DNA from: Verrucomicrobiota bacterium
GTDB lineage: Bacteria > Verrucomicrobiota > Verrucomicrobiia > Opitutales > Opitutaceae
DNA: 7,466 nucleotides
Direction: 5' to 3'
Assembly: GCA_030916665.1 (NCBI GenBank)
Contig: JAUPWC010000697.1
Location: 1 to 7,466 of the forward strand
Below, piece by piece: positions 1-5,241 of this stretch. A program made the translations under genes and the position numbers. Numbering within the stretch: position 1 is the first letter of the stretch; the number at the start of each line of letters is the position of its first letter. The notes below the pieces were generated by a model, which was given only the letters and a program-made list of their open reading frames with translations, searched no databases and was not told the DNA's origin.

Positions 1-753
1 GGCATCATCCCCGAACTGGGCGACGTGCCGGACACCGAGAAACACTCGCTGGTGACCAGCAACAAGGCCTCCCCCGGTTCGGAGGCGTTCCTCAGCGTCT
101 ATAGCGCGGTGAAGATCCAGTCCAAACTCGACTTCCCCAAGTCCATCCTCGTCACCAGCACCATCCCCGGCGAAGGCAAGACCATGATCAGCTGCAACCT
201 CGCGGCCTCTTTCGCCCGCCACGGGAAGCGGGTGCTGATCATCGACTGCGACATGCGCCGCCCGATGCTGCACCGCCACTTCCAGCTGACCAACGAAGCC
301 GGTCTGCTCGCCTGGTTCGAAGCCGGCGCCAAGATCCCGGACGACCCGTTCAACGAACCCTCGCTCGGCCTGACCAAGGCCGAGGAAAACCTTTTCCTGC
401 TGCGCTCGGGCGGCCGCTCCAAGAGTCCCACCGAATTCCTCGAAAACCCGGTCTTCGGCCAGTTCATCGAGTCGATGAAGAAGCACTTCGACCTCATCGT
501 CGTGGATTCTCCCCCGATGGGCGCCGTCACCGACTCGCAGCTCATCTCGGAACACACCGACGAGGTCATCTACGTGTGCCGGTTCAATCGCGCCCACAAG
601 AAGCACATCCGCATCTACATCAAACAGCTTCGGGAAAGCAAAAACGAGCTGCTCGGCATCGTGCTCAACGGCCTCTCCCCGCGCCGCATCGAGTATTACT
701 CGAACTACCGCTACTACCGGAGCTACAAAAAATACTACGGCTCGCAGTCGTGA
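1..753 (+). CDS. Polysaccharide biosynthesis tyrosine autokinase (Wzc/CpsD type), 5'-truncated by window edge
   Basis: Cytoplasmic BY-kinase domain that phosphorylates its own C-terminal tyrosines and so controls chain length and export of capsule or exopolysaccharide at the inner membrane. The frame is open from base 1 (starting GIIPELGD), so the true start and probably the membrane-anchored Wzz-like half lie upstream; the GTG at base 25 is internal. Counting from base 1 (250 residues visible): a segment like the family EAFRxLRTNI helix near 28-41, Walker A STIPGEGKT at 53-61, the BY-kinase Walker A' VLIIDCDMR at 78-86, Walker B LIVVDSPP at 165-172, and a C-terminal cluster of eight tyrosines within residues 232-246. 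All expected catalytic motifs are intact. The natural partner is a Wza-type exporter, one of which lies at 4631-5227. A terminator follows at 791. Family assignment is firm; the polysaccharide made cannot be told from this window. Confidence 0.93.
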   Translation, partial: GIIPELGDVPDTEKHSLVTSNKASPGSEAFLSVYSAVKIQSKLDFPKSILVTSTIPGEGKTMISCNLAASFARHGKRVLIIDCDMRRPMLHRHFQLTNEAGLLAWFEAGAKIPDDPFNEPSLGLTKAEENLFLLRSGGRSKSPTEFLENPVFGQFIESMKKHFDLIVVDSPPMGAVTDSQLISEHTDEVIYVCRFNRAHKKHIRIYIKQLRESKNELLGIVLNGLSPRRIEYYSNYRYYRSYKKYYGSQS

Positions 754-757
754 CGAA

Positions 758-790
758 GACCACGAGACCACCGACCACGGACAACTGACC
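758..790 (+). repeat. Degenerate tandem heptamer array, GACCACN orientation
   Basis: Begins five bases after the kinase stop codon. Successive units are GACCACGA (8 bases), GACCACC, GACCACG, GACAACT and a partial GACC. The same unit appears inverted at 877-913. The array should be transcribed as the 3' tail of the kinase mRNA, just before its terminator. It resembles in style the short tandemly repeated heptanucleotides known in other bacteria such as cyanobacteria; no function is evident. Confidence 0.7.
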
Positions 791-819
791 AACGGCGCTC
801 CCCGAGCGCCGTTTTCATT
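791..819 (+). terminator. Intrinsic terminator of the tyrosine kinase gene
   Basis: A perfect 9-bp stem (AACGGCGCT at 791-799, AGCGCCGTT at 805-813) closes a 5-base loop CCCCG and runs into a short, interrupted T tract (TTTT at 812-815, then CATT). It lies 37 bases past the kinase stop and would separate that transcript from lpxI. Confidence 0.82.
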
Positions 820-876
820 GCGGCTCCACATCCTGCCCCGACAGCGGTTTCCAACTCACCGTCGTGACTGCGTGAT

Positions 877-913
877 TGTAGTCCTGTGCTCAGTGGTCTG
901 TAGTCCTGAGGTC
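877..913 (-). repeat. Degenerate tandem heptamer array, inverted (NGTGGTC) orientation
   Basis: Reading on the plus strand: TGTAGTC, one extra C, TGTGCTC, AGTGGTC, TGTAGTC, one extra C, TGAGGTC. These are variants of NGTGGTC, the reverse complement of the GACCACN unit at 758-790. The last unit supplies the GAGG that serves as the lpxI ribosome binding site, so the repeat reaches into the translation start region. Confidence 0.68.
908..911 (+). promoter_or_regulatory. Ribosome binding site of lpxI inside a repeat unit
   Basis: GAGG sits 6 bases before the ATG at 918, a good spacing, and it is part of the final heptamer TGAGGTC. It supports the chosen lpxI start. No convincing promoter is visible between 820 and 907. 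Confidence 0.6.
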
Positions 914-917
914 TCTC

Positions 918-1757
918 ATGCCCTCCGCCTTCCTGCCCCCGGATTTCGACCCCAAGCGTCCCGTCGCCCTGATCGCCGGCCGTGGCAATTACCCGCTCAT
1001 CACCGCCGCCGCCATCCGCGCCGCCGGTGCGCCCCTGCGGCTGATCGCAATGGACGACGAAACCGAGCCCGCCTTGGTTGATTCCTTTGCCGCCGGCGAG
1101 CGCGTCACGCTGAACGTCGGCCAGATCGGCAAGATGCTCGACGCATTGAAAAACTTCGGCGCCGGCTACGCCCTCATGGCCGGCCAGGTGAAGCCCAAGA
1201 AACTCTTCCACGGCCTCACGCCCGACCTCAAGGCCGCCGCCATTCTCTTCTCCCTGAAACGCCGCAACGCCGAGACCATCTTCGGCGCGATCGCCCACGA
1301 GATCGAGAAACTGGGCGTGAAGCTGCTCGATGCCCGCGCCTTCATCGACGACCAGATGGCCACGGTCGGCAACATGGCCGGTCCGAAACTCCCGACCGAC
1401 ACCGAATACCTCGAGCACGGCGTCCACATCTCCCGGGAGATCGCGCGGCTCGACATCGGCCAGGGTTGCGTGGTGCGCAAGGGCACCGTGCTCGCCGTCG
1501 AGGCCTTCGAGGGCACCGACGACATGCTCCGCCGCGCCGGCTCCTTCAAGACCGACGAAACCGTCTTCGTGAAGGTCGTGAAACCCGCCCAAGACTACCG
1601 CTTCGATGTCCCCGTCTTCGGCCTCCGCACTCTCGAGACTATGAAGGAGGCCCGCATCGCCGCCGCCGCCCTCGAGGCCGGCAAGGTCATCATCCTCGAC
1701 AAGCCCGCCGTGCTCAAACAGGCCAAGGCCTGGGGCATAGCCCTCCACGGTTTCTGA
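918..1757 (+). CDS. lpxI: UDP-2,3-diacylglucosamine pyrophosphatase LpxI
   Basis: Hydrolyses UDP-2,3-diacylglucosamine to lipid X plus UMP in lipid A synthesis, replacing LpxH in lineages that lack it; a soluble or membrane-peripheral cytoplasmic enzyme. The 279-residue length is typical. The N-terminal domain opens with VALIAGRGNYP at 16-26 and contains VGQIGKML at 67-74 and the MAGQVKPKKLF stretch at 87-97. The C-terminal (former DUF1009) domain has the family signature VEAFEGTDDMLRRAG at 194-208 and RFDVPVFG at 228-235. Asp230 there should match the catalytic aspartate reported for the Caulobacter enzyme (Asp225), an alignment made from memory. The ATG at 918 has a GAGG six bases upstream. 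No other lipid A gene is in the window, so the gene stands alone behind a terminator and a repeat. Confidence 0.95.
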   Translation: MPSAFLPPDFDPKRPVALIAGRGNYPLITAAAIRAAGAPLRLIAMDDETEPALVDSFAAGERVTLNVGQIGKMLDALKNFGAGYALMAGQVKPKKLFHGLTPDLKAAAILFSLKRRNAETIFGAIAHEIEKLGVKLLDARAFIDDQMATVGNMAGPKLPTDTEYLEHGVHISREIARLDIGQGCVVRKGTVLAVEAFEGTDDMLRRAGSFKTDETVFVKVVKPAQDYRFDVPVFGLRTLETMKEARIAAAALEAGKVIILDKPAVLKQAKAWGIALHGF

Positions 1758-1767
1758 CCGGTCTCCT

Positions 1768-1791
1768 GTAGCGGCGGTCGGACCGGCCTAC
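1768..1791. repeat. Degraded REP-like palindrome after lpxI
   Basis: Starts ten bases after the lpxI stop. It begins GTAG and ends CTAC, with an imperfect GGCGGTC/GACCGGC core forming an interrupted hairpin (4, 2 and 3 bp with bulges, loop CGG). It aligns with one arm of the element at 7381-7448 (GTAG followed by a GGCCGGTC...GACCGGCC hairpin). The preceding 8 bases, GACCGGTC at 1756-1763, are themselves a perfect palindrome overlapping the stop codon. It might also act as a weak transcript 3' end, but no T tract follows. Confidence 0.5.
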
Positions 1792-1825
1792 TCTCAAGCT
1801 TGTCGTTTGCCGGGTCTTGCCTCAA

Positions 1826-1853
1826 ATCCGTGGCCATCGGTGCCATCCGTGGC
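1826..1853 (+). repeat. Short triplicated 9-mer in the leader of the gene at 1869
   Basis: ATCCGTGGC at 1826-1834 recurs exactly at 1845-1853, with a close variant ATCGGTGCC between them at 1836-1844. It lies 15 bases before the start codon. The AT-rich stretch CTATATTCCTATCATC that follows contains TATATT at 1854-1859, but no matching -35 box is seen. Confidence 0.45.
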
Positions 1854-1868
1854 TATATTCCTATCATC

Positions 1869-2468
1869 ATGACTTTGACTCCCGAACAAAAGCAGGCCGT
1901 TGCCGCTTGGGTCGCCGCCGGCGACAACCTCTCCATGGTCCAGAAGAAGCTCTCGGAGCAATTCAAGCTCTCATTGACCTATCGCGACGTCCGTTTTCTG
2001 GTGGACGATCTCGACCTGGCGCTCAAGGACGCCGCGCCCAAGGCCGACACCTCCGACGTCACCAAAGCGCGACTCCCCTCCTCTGGAGCCGCGGCGACCC
2101 CGGCGCGGTCGGCTCCCGCCGAAAAGAAGGGCTTCGTGGACAAACTGAAGGAAAAGGTCGGCCTCGGCAGTGGCGAAGAAGATGCGAACGATGACCTCCC
2201 GCCCGAGGGCGCCTATCCCGAAGACGAAGGCATCCCCGCCAACGCCCCCGCCGGCAGCCTCACCCTCGAGGTGGACCGCCTCATGCGTCCCGGCACGGTC
2301 GTCAGCGGCACGGTCACCTTCAGCGACGGCGTGAGCGGCAAGTGGGGCCTCGACCAATACGGCCGCCTGATGCTCGACACCGGCCAAAAGGGCTACCAGC
2401 CCAGCGCCGCCGACGTGCAGACCTTCCAGCGCGAACTGCAGCTGCAGCTCCAGCGGCAAGGATATTGA
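1869..2468 (+). CDS. Uncharacterised two-domain protein: helical N-terminus, linker, small beta-rich C-terminus
   Basis: Function not recognised; probably cytoplasmic, with no signal peptide or membrane segment. The 199 residues fall into three parts. Residues 1-52 look tri-helical and helix-turn-helix-like (AAWVAAGDNLS, VQKKLSEQF, TYRDVRFLVDDLDL). Residues 53-128 are a low-complexity Ala/Pro/Ser and acidic linker interrupted by a basic helix, KKGFVDKLKEKVGLG. Residues 129-199 form a compact domain (RPGTVVSGTVTFSDGVSG, then W-LDQYGRL) ending in a Gln-rich amphipathic helix. The first segment resembles a motif I associate from memory with conserved hypothetical proteins of verrucomicrobia and other Gram-negatives. 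The ATG at 1869 is preferred because the 23 codons upstream are repeat-derived and would need a TTG start. No Shine-Dalgarno is seen. It is convergent with pyrD. Confidence 0.82.
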   Translation: MTLTPEQKQAVAAWVAAGDNLSMVQKKLSEQFKLSLTYRDVRFLVDDLDLALKDAAPKADTSDVTKARLPSSGAAATPARSAPAEKKGFVDKLKEKVGLGSGEEDANDDLPPEGAYPEDEGIPANAPAGSLTLEVDRLMRPGTVVSGTVTFSDGVSGKWGLDQYGRLMLDTGQKGYQPSAADVQTFQRELQLQLQRQGY

Positions 2469-2469
2469 A

Positions 2470-2500
2470 CCGAAGCGTTCGGGGCGGGCAAACCCGCCTC
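2470..2500. terminator. Double hairpin between convergent genes, possible bidirectional terminator
   Basis: Two hairpins lie back to back in the 40-base gap. The first is CCGAA-GCG-TTCGG (2470-2482). The second is GGCGGG-CAAA-CCCGCC (2483-2498), extendable by a G-U and a G-C pair to 2481-2500. Neither strand has a real T tract, so termination may be inefficient or factor-dependent. The position between two convergent stop codons is the main support. Confidence 0.5.
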
Positions 2501-2508
2501 CCTTGCCA

Positions 2509-3573
2509 TCAGCGCACCCGCTGACGATCCGACAACGCCCGCGCCACCTCGGCGGCGAACAACGGACCGCGGTAGATGAGCCCGGTGTAGAGCTGCACGA
2601 GGGTTGCCCCCGCATCCATTTTCTCGGCGGCGGCGGCCTCGTCCATGATGCCGCCCACGCCAATGATCGGCAGGCGCCCGCCGGTGGAGCGGGAGATGTA
2701 ATTGACGATCTCCGTCGAGCGACGCCGCACCGGCGCGCCGCTCAAGCCGCCGGCTTCGTTGACGGAGGCGAAATAGCCCGGCCGCGCCAGCGTGGTGTTC
2801 GTCGCGATGATGCCATCGAGCCCGAGGTCGGCGATCACGCCCAGTGCGGCATCAACCTGTGCCCAGGAAAGATCGGGCGCGATCTTGAGGAGCACGGGAC
2901 GGTGGGGCTTGCCGGCGGCGACGCGCACCTTGTTCTCGGCCACGAGGGCGGCAAGCAGGGGCTTGAGCCATGAGGCGTCCTGCAGTTCCCGCAGACCCGG
3001 GGTGTTCGGGCTGCTCACGTTCACCACGACGTAGTCGGCGAAATCCGCGAGCAGCCGGAAACTGCCCAGATAATCCTCCGTCGCCTGCTCGAGCGGCGTC
3101 ACCTTTGTCTTGCCGAGATTGATGCCGAGCGGAATCGCACGCCGGCCCGGACCGGGCAGTTTTGCCAGATGCGCGGCCAGTTCCGCCGCACCGCCGTTGT
3201 TGAACCCCATGCGGTTGATCACCGCCTGCTCCGACGGATAGCGAAAAACGCGCGGCTGCGGATTGCCCGGCTGTGCGTGGTGCGTGACCGTGCCGATCTC
3301 AACGTGGCCGAAACCCAGCGCCGCAGCGGCGGGCCAGGCGCGGCCGTTCTTGTCGAATCCCGCGGCCAGCCCCACGGCATTCGGAAATTTCAGGCCGAAA
3401 CACTCCACCGGGCGGTGCAGCGCCGGGTCCAGCCGGTGCAGGCGCTCCAACACCGCACAGAGGGGCCGCACACGCCCAAGAAGCGCGAGGCTGTCCACGG
3501 CGACATGGTGCGCACGTTCGGGATCGAGGCGAAAGAAAGCGGGTTTGCAGACGTTTTGATAGAGCCAGCCCAT
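2509..3573 (-). CDS. pyrD: Dihydroorotate dehydrogenase (quinone), class 2
   Basis: Oxidises dihydroorotate to orotate, passing electrons via FMN to membrane quinones; fourth step of pyrimidine synthesis, on the inner face of the cytoplasmic membrane. The 354 residues show the class 2 N-terminal membrane-associating extension (KPAFFRLDPERAHH, 10-23), then GLAAGFDKNG (68-77), EIGTVT (92-97), INRMGFNN (119-126), the active-site loop NVSSPNTPGLR (185-195) whose second serine, Ser188, matches the catalytic Ser175 of E. coli, ATNTT (257-261), and the FMN-phosphate segment IIGVGGI (303-309). The ATG at 3573 is chosen because its first residues align with E. coli PyrD. A TTG 33 bases upstream (3606), with a GGAGG ten bases before it, is a possible alternative adding 11 residues. 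Convergent with the gene at 1869 and divergent from the gene at 3789. Confidence 0.96.
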   Translation of the reverse strand: MGWLYQNVCKPAFFRLDPERAHHVAVDSLALLGRVRPLCAVLERLHRLDPALHRPVECFGLKFPNAVGLAAGFDKNGRAWPAAAALGFGHVEIGTVTHHAQPGNPQPRVFRYPSEQAVINRMGFNNGGAAELAAHLAKLPGPGRRAIPLGINLGKTKVTPLEQATEDYLGSFRLLADFADYVVVNVSSPNTPGLRELQDASWLKPLLAALVAENKVRVAAGKPHRPVLLKIAPDLSWAQVDAALGVIADLGLDGIIATNTTLARPGYFASVNEAGGLSGAPVRRRSTEIVNYISRSTGGRLPIIGVGGIMDEAAAAEKMDAGATLVQLYTGLIYRGPLFAAEVARALSDRQRVR

Positions 3574-3612
3574 GGTGTGGCGCGGACTCTGGCACCCGGA
3601 TACCAACTTTCA

Positions 3613-3635
3613 AGCCCCTCCCCGGGGCTATTTTT
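3613..3635 (+). terminator. Plus-strand intrinsic terminator with no plus-strand gene before it
   Basis: AGCCCC (3613-3618), loop TCCCC, GGGGCT (3624-3629), then ATTTTT. The T run lies only on the plus-strand side. Immediately upstream on that strand is the antisense of pyrD; the nearest upstream plus-strand gene ends at 2468. It could stop transcripts running antisense through pyrD, or act as a leader attenuator for the gene at 3789. In the minus-strand pyrD leader the same hairpin would fold in a region containing the purine-rich GGGGAGGGG. Confidence 0.6.
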
Positions 3636-3733
3636 GTCCTTGTTTGCGCATCCTTCGGCACCACCCTCCGCGCCGTCGAAGTCATCGGTATCCGCGTGTT
3701 ACGCAAATATTCCAACATTTTGTGTTTCAGGAT

Positions 3734-3763
3734 TTGACAAGGCCGGAAGCCAGCCCTTTTGGT
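3734..3763 (+). promoter_or_regulatory. Candidate sigma70-type promoter for the gene at 3789
   Basis: A perfect TTGACA (3734-3739) lies in the AT-richer divergent gap. The best-spaced -10 region (about 3757-3763, TTTTGGT) matches TATAAT poorly, so the assignment is weak. The pyrD promoter should also lie between roughly 3640 and 3740 on the other strand, but I find no clear pair of boxes for it. Confidence 0.3.
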
Positions 3764-3788
3764 CCAACCGAAATAAGTAAAAAAATAT

Positions 3789-4580
3789 ATGGCGAAAGGC
3801 TCTCCCCAACTCGAATGGTGCGTCGTCCGTCTCGGCGAAGATCACAACTGGTGGGTGGACGAGGTCAGCGACCCCGTCCACTGGGATGTTGATGGTCTCA
3901 GCATCATCGATCCCCGTCAGGTGGATCACATCGTCGAGCTCATCGAACCGCTGCGCGAATACGGTTTCGACCAGGATGTCTTCGAGCGCGCCTTCATCGC
4001 CTTCCGCATCGCCAAGGATCTCGGCAAGGGCAAGGTCCGCCTGACCCGCGTCAAGCAGCCGCTGCTCGAGTCCGAGGAAAAACTTTTCGCCCTGCCCGAT
4101 GTGATCGACGAGGAGAACGGCCCCTATGCCGACTTCCTCGACCACATCACCCGCCTGCGCGTCAAGATGCTCAACGAGGTGCTGGACCTCGAGGAAAAGC
4201 TCACCGTGGACGAGGTCGAGGACCAGATCCGCGAGGCGCAGAACAGTGACTTCATCGAAGGCAAGGCCGTGCATCTCTTCACCGAGATCACCGCCATCCT
4301 CGACTACACCCCCGAAGGCTTCGGCGACGACGACGAGGAGTCCGACAAGGGCCGGGCCGAGGCGGAGGAGGACGATCTGCCCGACGTCGAGGAGGAAGAG
4401 GACGAAAAGATGAAGAACGACACCTCGCTCAAGTGGGATGAGGACGAGGACTCGGACGAAGACGGCGAAGGCAAGAAGAAGGAAGCCGACGACGAGGACG
4501 AAGACTCGGACGCCGAGGAAGAGGACGACGCCGAGGAAGAGGACGAGAAGCCCCGCCGCAGCGGCAAGCGCAGCCGCTGA
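3789..4580 (+). CDS. Uncharacterised protein with a long acidic tail and a basic C-terminal cap
   Basis: Not recognised. Soluble, 263 residues, no signal peptide or membrane segment. Residues 1-178 look folded: a Trp-rich start (LEWCVVRLGEDHNWWVDEV, 8-26), then a mostly helical region with many acidic and basic residues and a charged helix near 115-150. Residues 180-253 are low complexity, with 46 of 74 being Asp or Glu, interrupted once by KMKNDTSLKW (207-216). The protein ends in the basic stretch PRRSGKRSR (255-263). Such tails in other proteins can mimic DNA or RNA, buffer histone-like proteins or bind cations; which applies here is unknown. The tail is true coding sequence in the same frame, not a frameshift. 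The leader AAATAAGTAAAAAAATAT directly before the ATG has no Shine-Dalgarno. The export lipoprotein starts 50 bases downstream. Confidence 0.85.
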   Translation: MAKGSPQLEWCVVRLGEDHNWWVDEVSDPVHWDVDGLSIIDPRQVDHIVELIEPLREYGFDQDVFERAFIAFRIAKDLGKGKVRLTRVKQPLLESEEKLFALPDVIDEENGPYADFLDHITRLRVKMLNEVLDLEEKLTVDEVEDQIREAQNSDFIEGKAVHLFTEITAILDYTPEGFGDDDEESDKGRAEAEEDDLPDVEEEEDEKMKNDTSLKWDEDEDSDEDGEGKKKEADDEDEDSDAEEEDDAEEEDEKPRRSGKRSR

Positions 4581-4630
4581 AAGGCGGTGTTGCCACCCTG
4601 CGGACAATCCCTCACTGGATTGGGCACCGC

Positions 4631-5227
4631 ATGATTTCCCGCCGACTGTCCGCCTTACTGGCCGCCCTTGCGCTCGCACTGCTTTGGGCCGGTTGCGTCA
4701 CCGACAGAACCACCATCGCCCCCTCCAATCCGCGGATCGATGCCTCGGCCACGGCCGCCCAGCTCCGGCCGGGGGACACGATGATCGTCTCACTGCTCGG
4801 CATTCCCGAGCCGCTCACCAGCAGCGTCCAGATCGACGAGCAGGGACTCATCCGCCTGCAATACATCGGAGCGGTCACGGCCGCCGGTCTCAACACCGCC
4901 GAGCTGTCCCAGAGCATCCGCGACTCCTACATCGCGAAGAATTTCTACACGACCCTCGAGGTTTCGGTAAACGTCACCGAGCGCTACGTGTATATCGGCG
5001 GCGAAGTGCAGCGCCCCGGCCGCATCCCGTGGTCGCCGGACCTCACGCTGGCCAAGGCCGTGCAGTCGGCCGGCGGCTTCACCCTCTACGCCAAGGAAAA
5101 CAAGGTCACCCTCACGCGCGACCGCAAGGCCTACGACTTCGATGTGCGGCTCGCCCAGCGCCAACCTGCGGAAGATCCCCTCCTCTTCCCCGGTGACTCG
5201 ATCCAGGTTCCCCGCTCCGCCTTCTGA
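4631..5227 (+). CDS. Polysaccharide export lipoprotein (Wza/EpsE-like, Poly_export plus one SLBB domain)
   Basis: Probable outer-membrane or periplasmic part of the polysaccharide exit path. Residues 1-22 form a lipoprotein signal: basic ISRR start, Leu/Ala-rich core, lipobox LWAGC with the lipidated Cys22 (Trp at -3 is unusual). Residues 44-118 match the Poly_export domain (LRPGDTMIVSLLG, VQIDEQGLIRLQYIG, SIRDSYIAKNF). Residues 119-170 match one SLBB domain (YIGGEVQRPGRIPW, LAKAVQSAGGF). The protein ends DPLLFPGDSIQVPRSAF. At 198 residues it is about half of E. coli Wza, lacking the later SLBB repeats and the C-terminal helix that forms the outer-membrane pore. Its length is like the short exporters in exosortase-linked EPS loci, but no exosortase is seen. 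The ATG at 4631 is fixed by the signal peptide. No strong Shine-Dalgarno; a CAATCC/GGATTG hairpin (4605-4622) lies just upstream. Confidence 0.92.
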   Translation: MISRRLSALLAALALALLWAGCVTDRTTIAPSNPRIDASATAAQLRPGDTMIVSLLGIPEPLTSSVQIDEQGLIRLQYIGAVTAAGLNTAELSQSIRDSYIAKNFYTTLEVSVNVTERYVYIGGEVQRPGRIPWSPDLTLAKAVQSAGGFTLYAKENKVTLTRDRKAYDFDVRLAQRQPAEDPLLFPGDSIQVPRSAF

Positions 5228-5229
5228 GG
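5226..5229 (+). promoter_or_regulatory. Ribosome binding site of the permease, overlapping the preceding stop codon
   Basis: GAGG begins inside the TGA that ends the export lipoprotein gene (5225-5227), 12 bases before the permease ATG at 5242. The spacing is rather long, but the overlap suggests translational coupling of the two genes. Confidence 0.4.
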
Positions 5230-5241
5230 CGCTCGCTTTTC

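Noticed and set aside
735..1748. A 337-codon open frame on the minus strand covering almost all of lpxI
   Set aside because: It is antisense to a clear LpxI gene; its Gly/Ala/Val/Asp-rich, low-complexity translation is typical of the antisense frame of a GC-rich gene, and its start falls in the convergent spacer without a ribosome binding site.
1800..1868. TTG start extending the 1869 gene by 23 residues
   Set aside because: The extension translates spacer and repeat DNA (the triplicated 9-mer) and uses a rare start; the ATG at 1869 begins the patterned protein sequence.
1971..2663. A 230-codon minus-strand open frame spanning the 3' end of pyrD and most of the gene at 1869
   Set aside because: It overlaps two supported genes and the intervening hairpins, and its translation is low complexity.
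4605..4622. CAATCC/GGATTG hairpin as a terminator between the acidic-tail gene and the export lipoprotein
   Set aside because: Six mostly AT/GC-mixed pairs, a 6-base loop and no T tract; it is more likely chance or a minor leader structure.
3699..4679. A 326-codon minus-strand open frame opposite the acidic-tail gene, with a hydrophobic, membrane-like stretch
   Set aside because: The Leu/Val/Phe-rich stretch is just the complement of GAG/GAC acidic codons. The plus-strand frame has a sensible start, fold-like N-terminus and neighbours; this one also crosses the promoter region.
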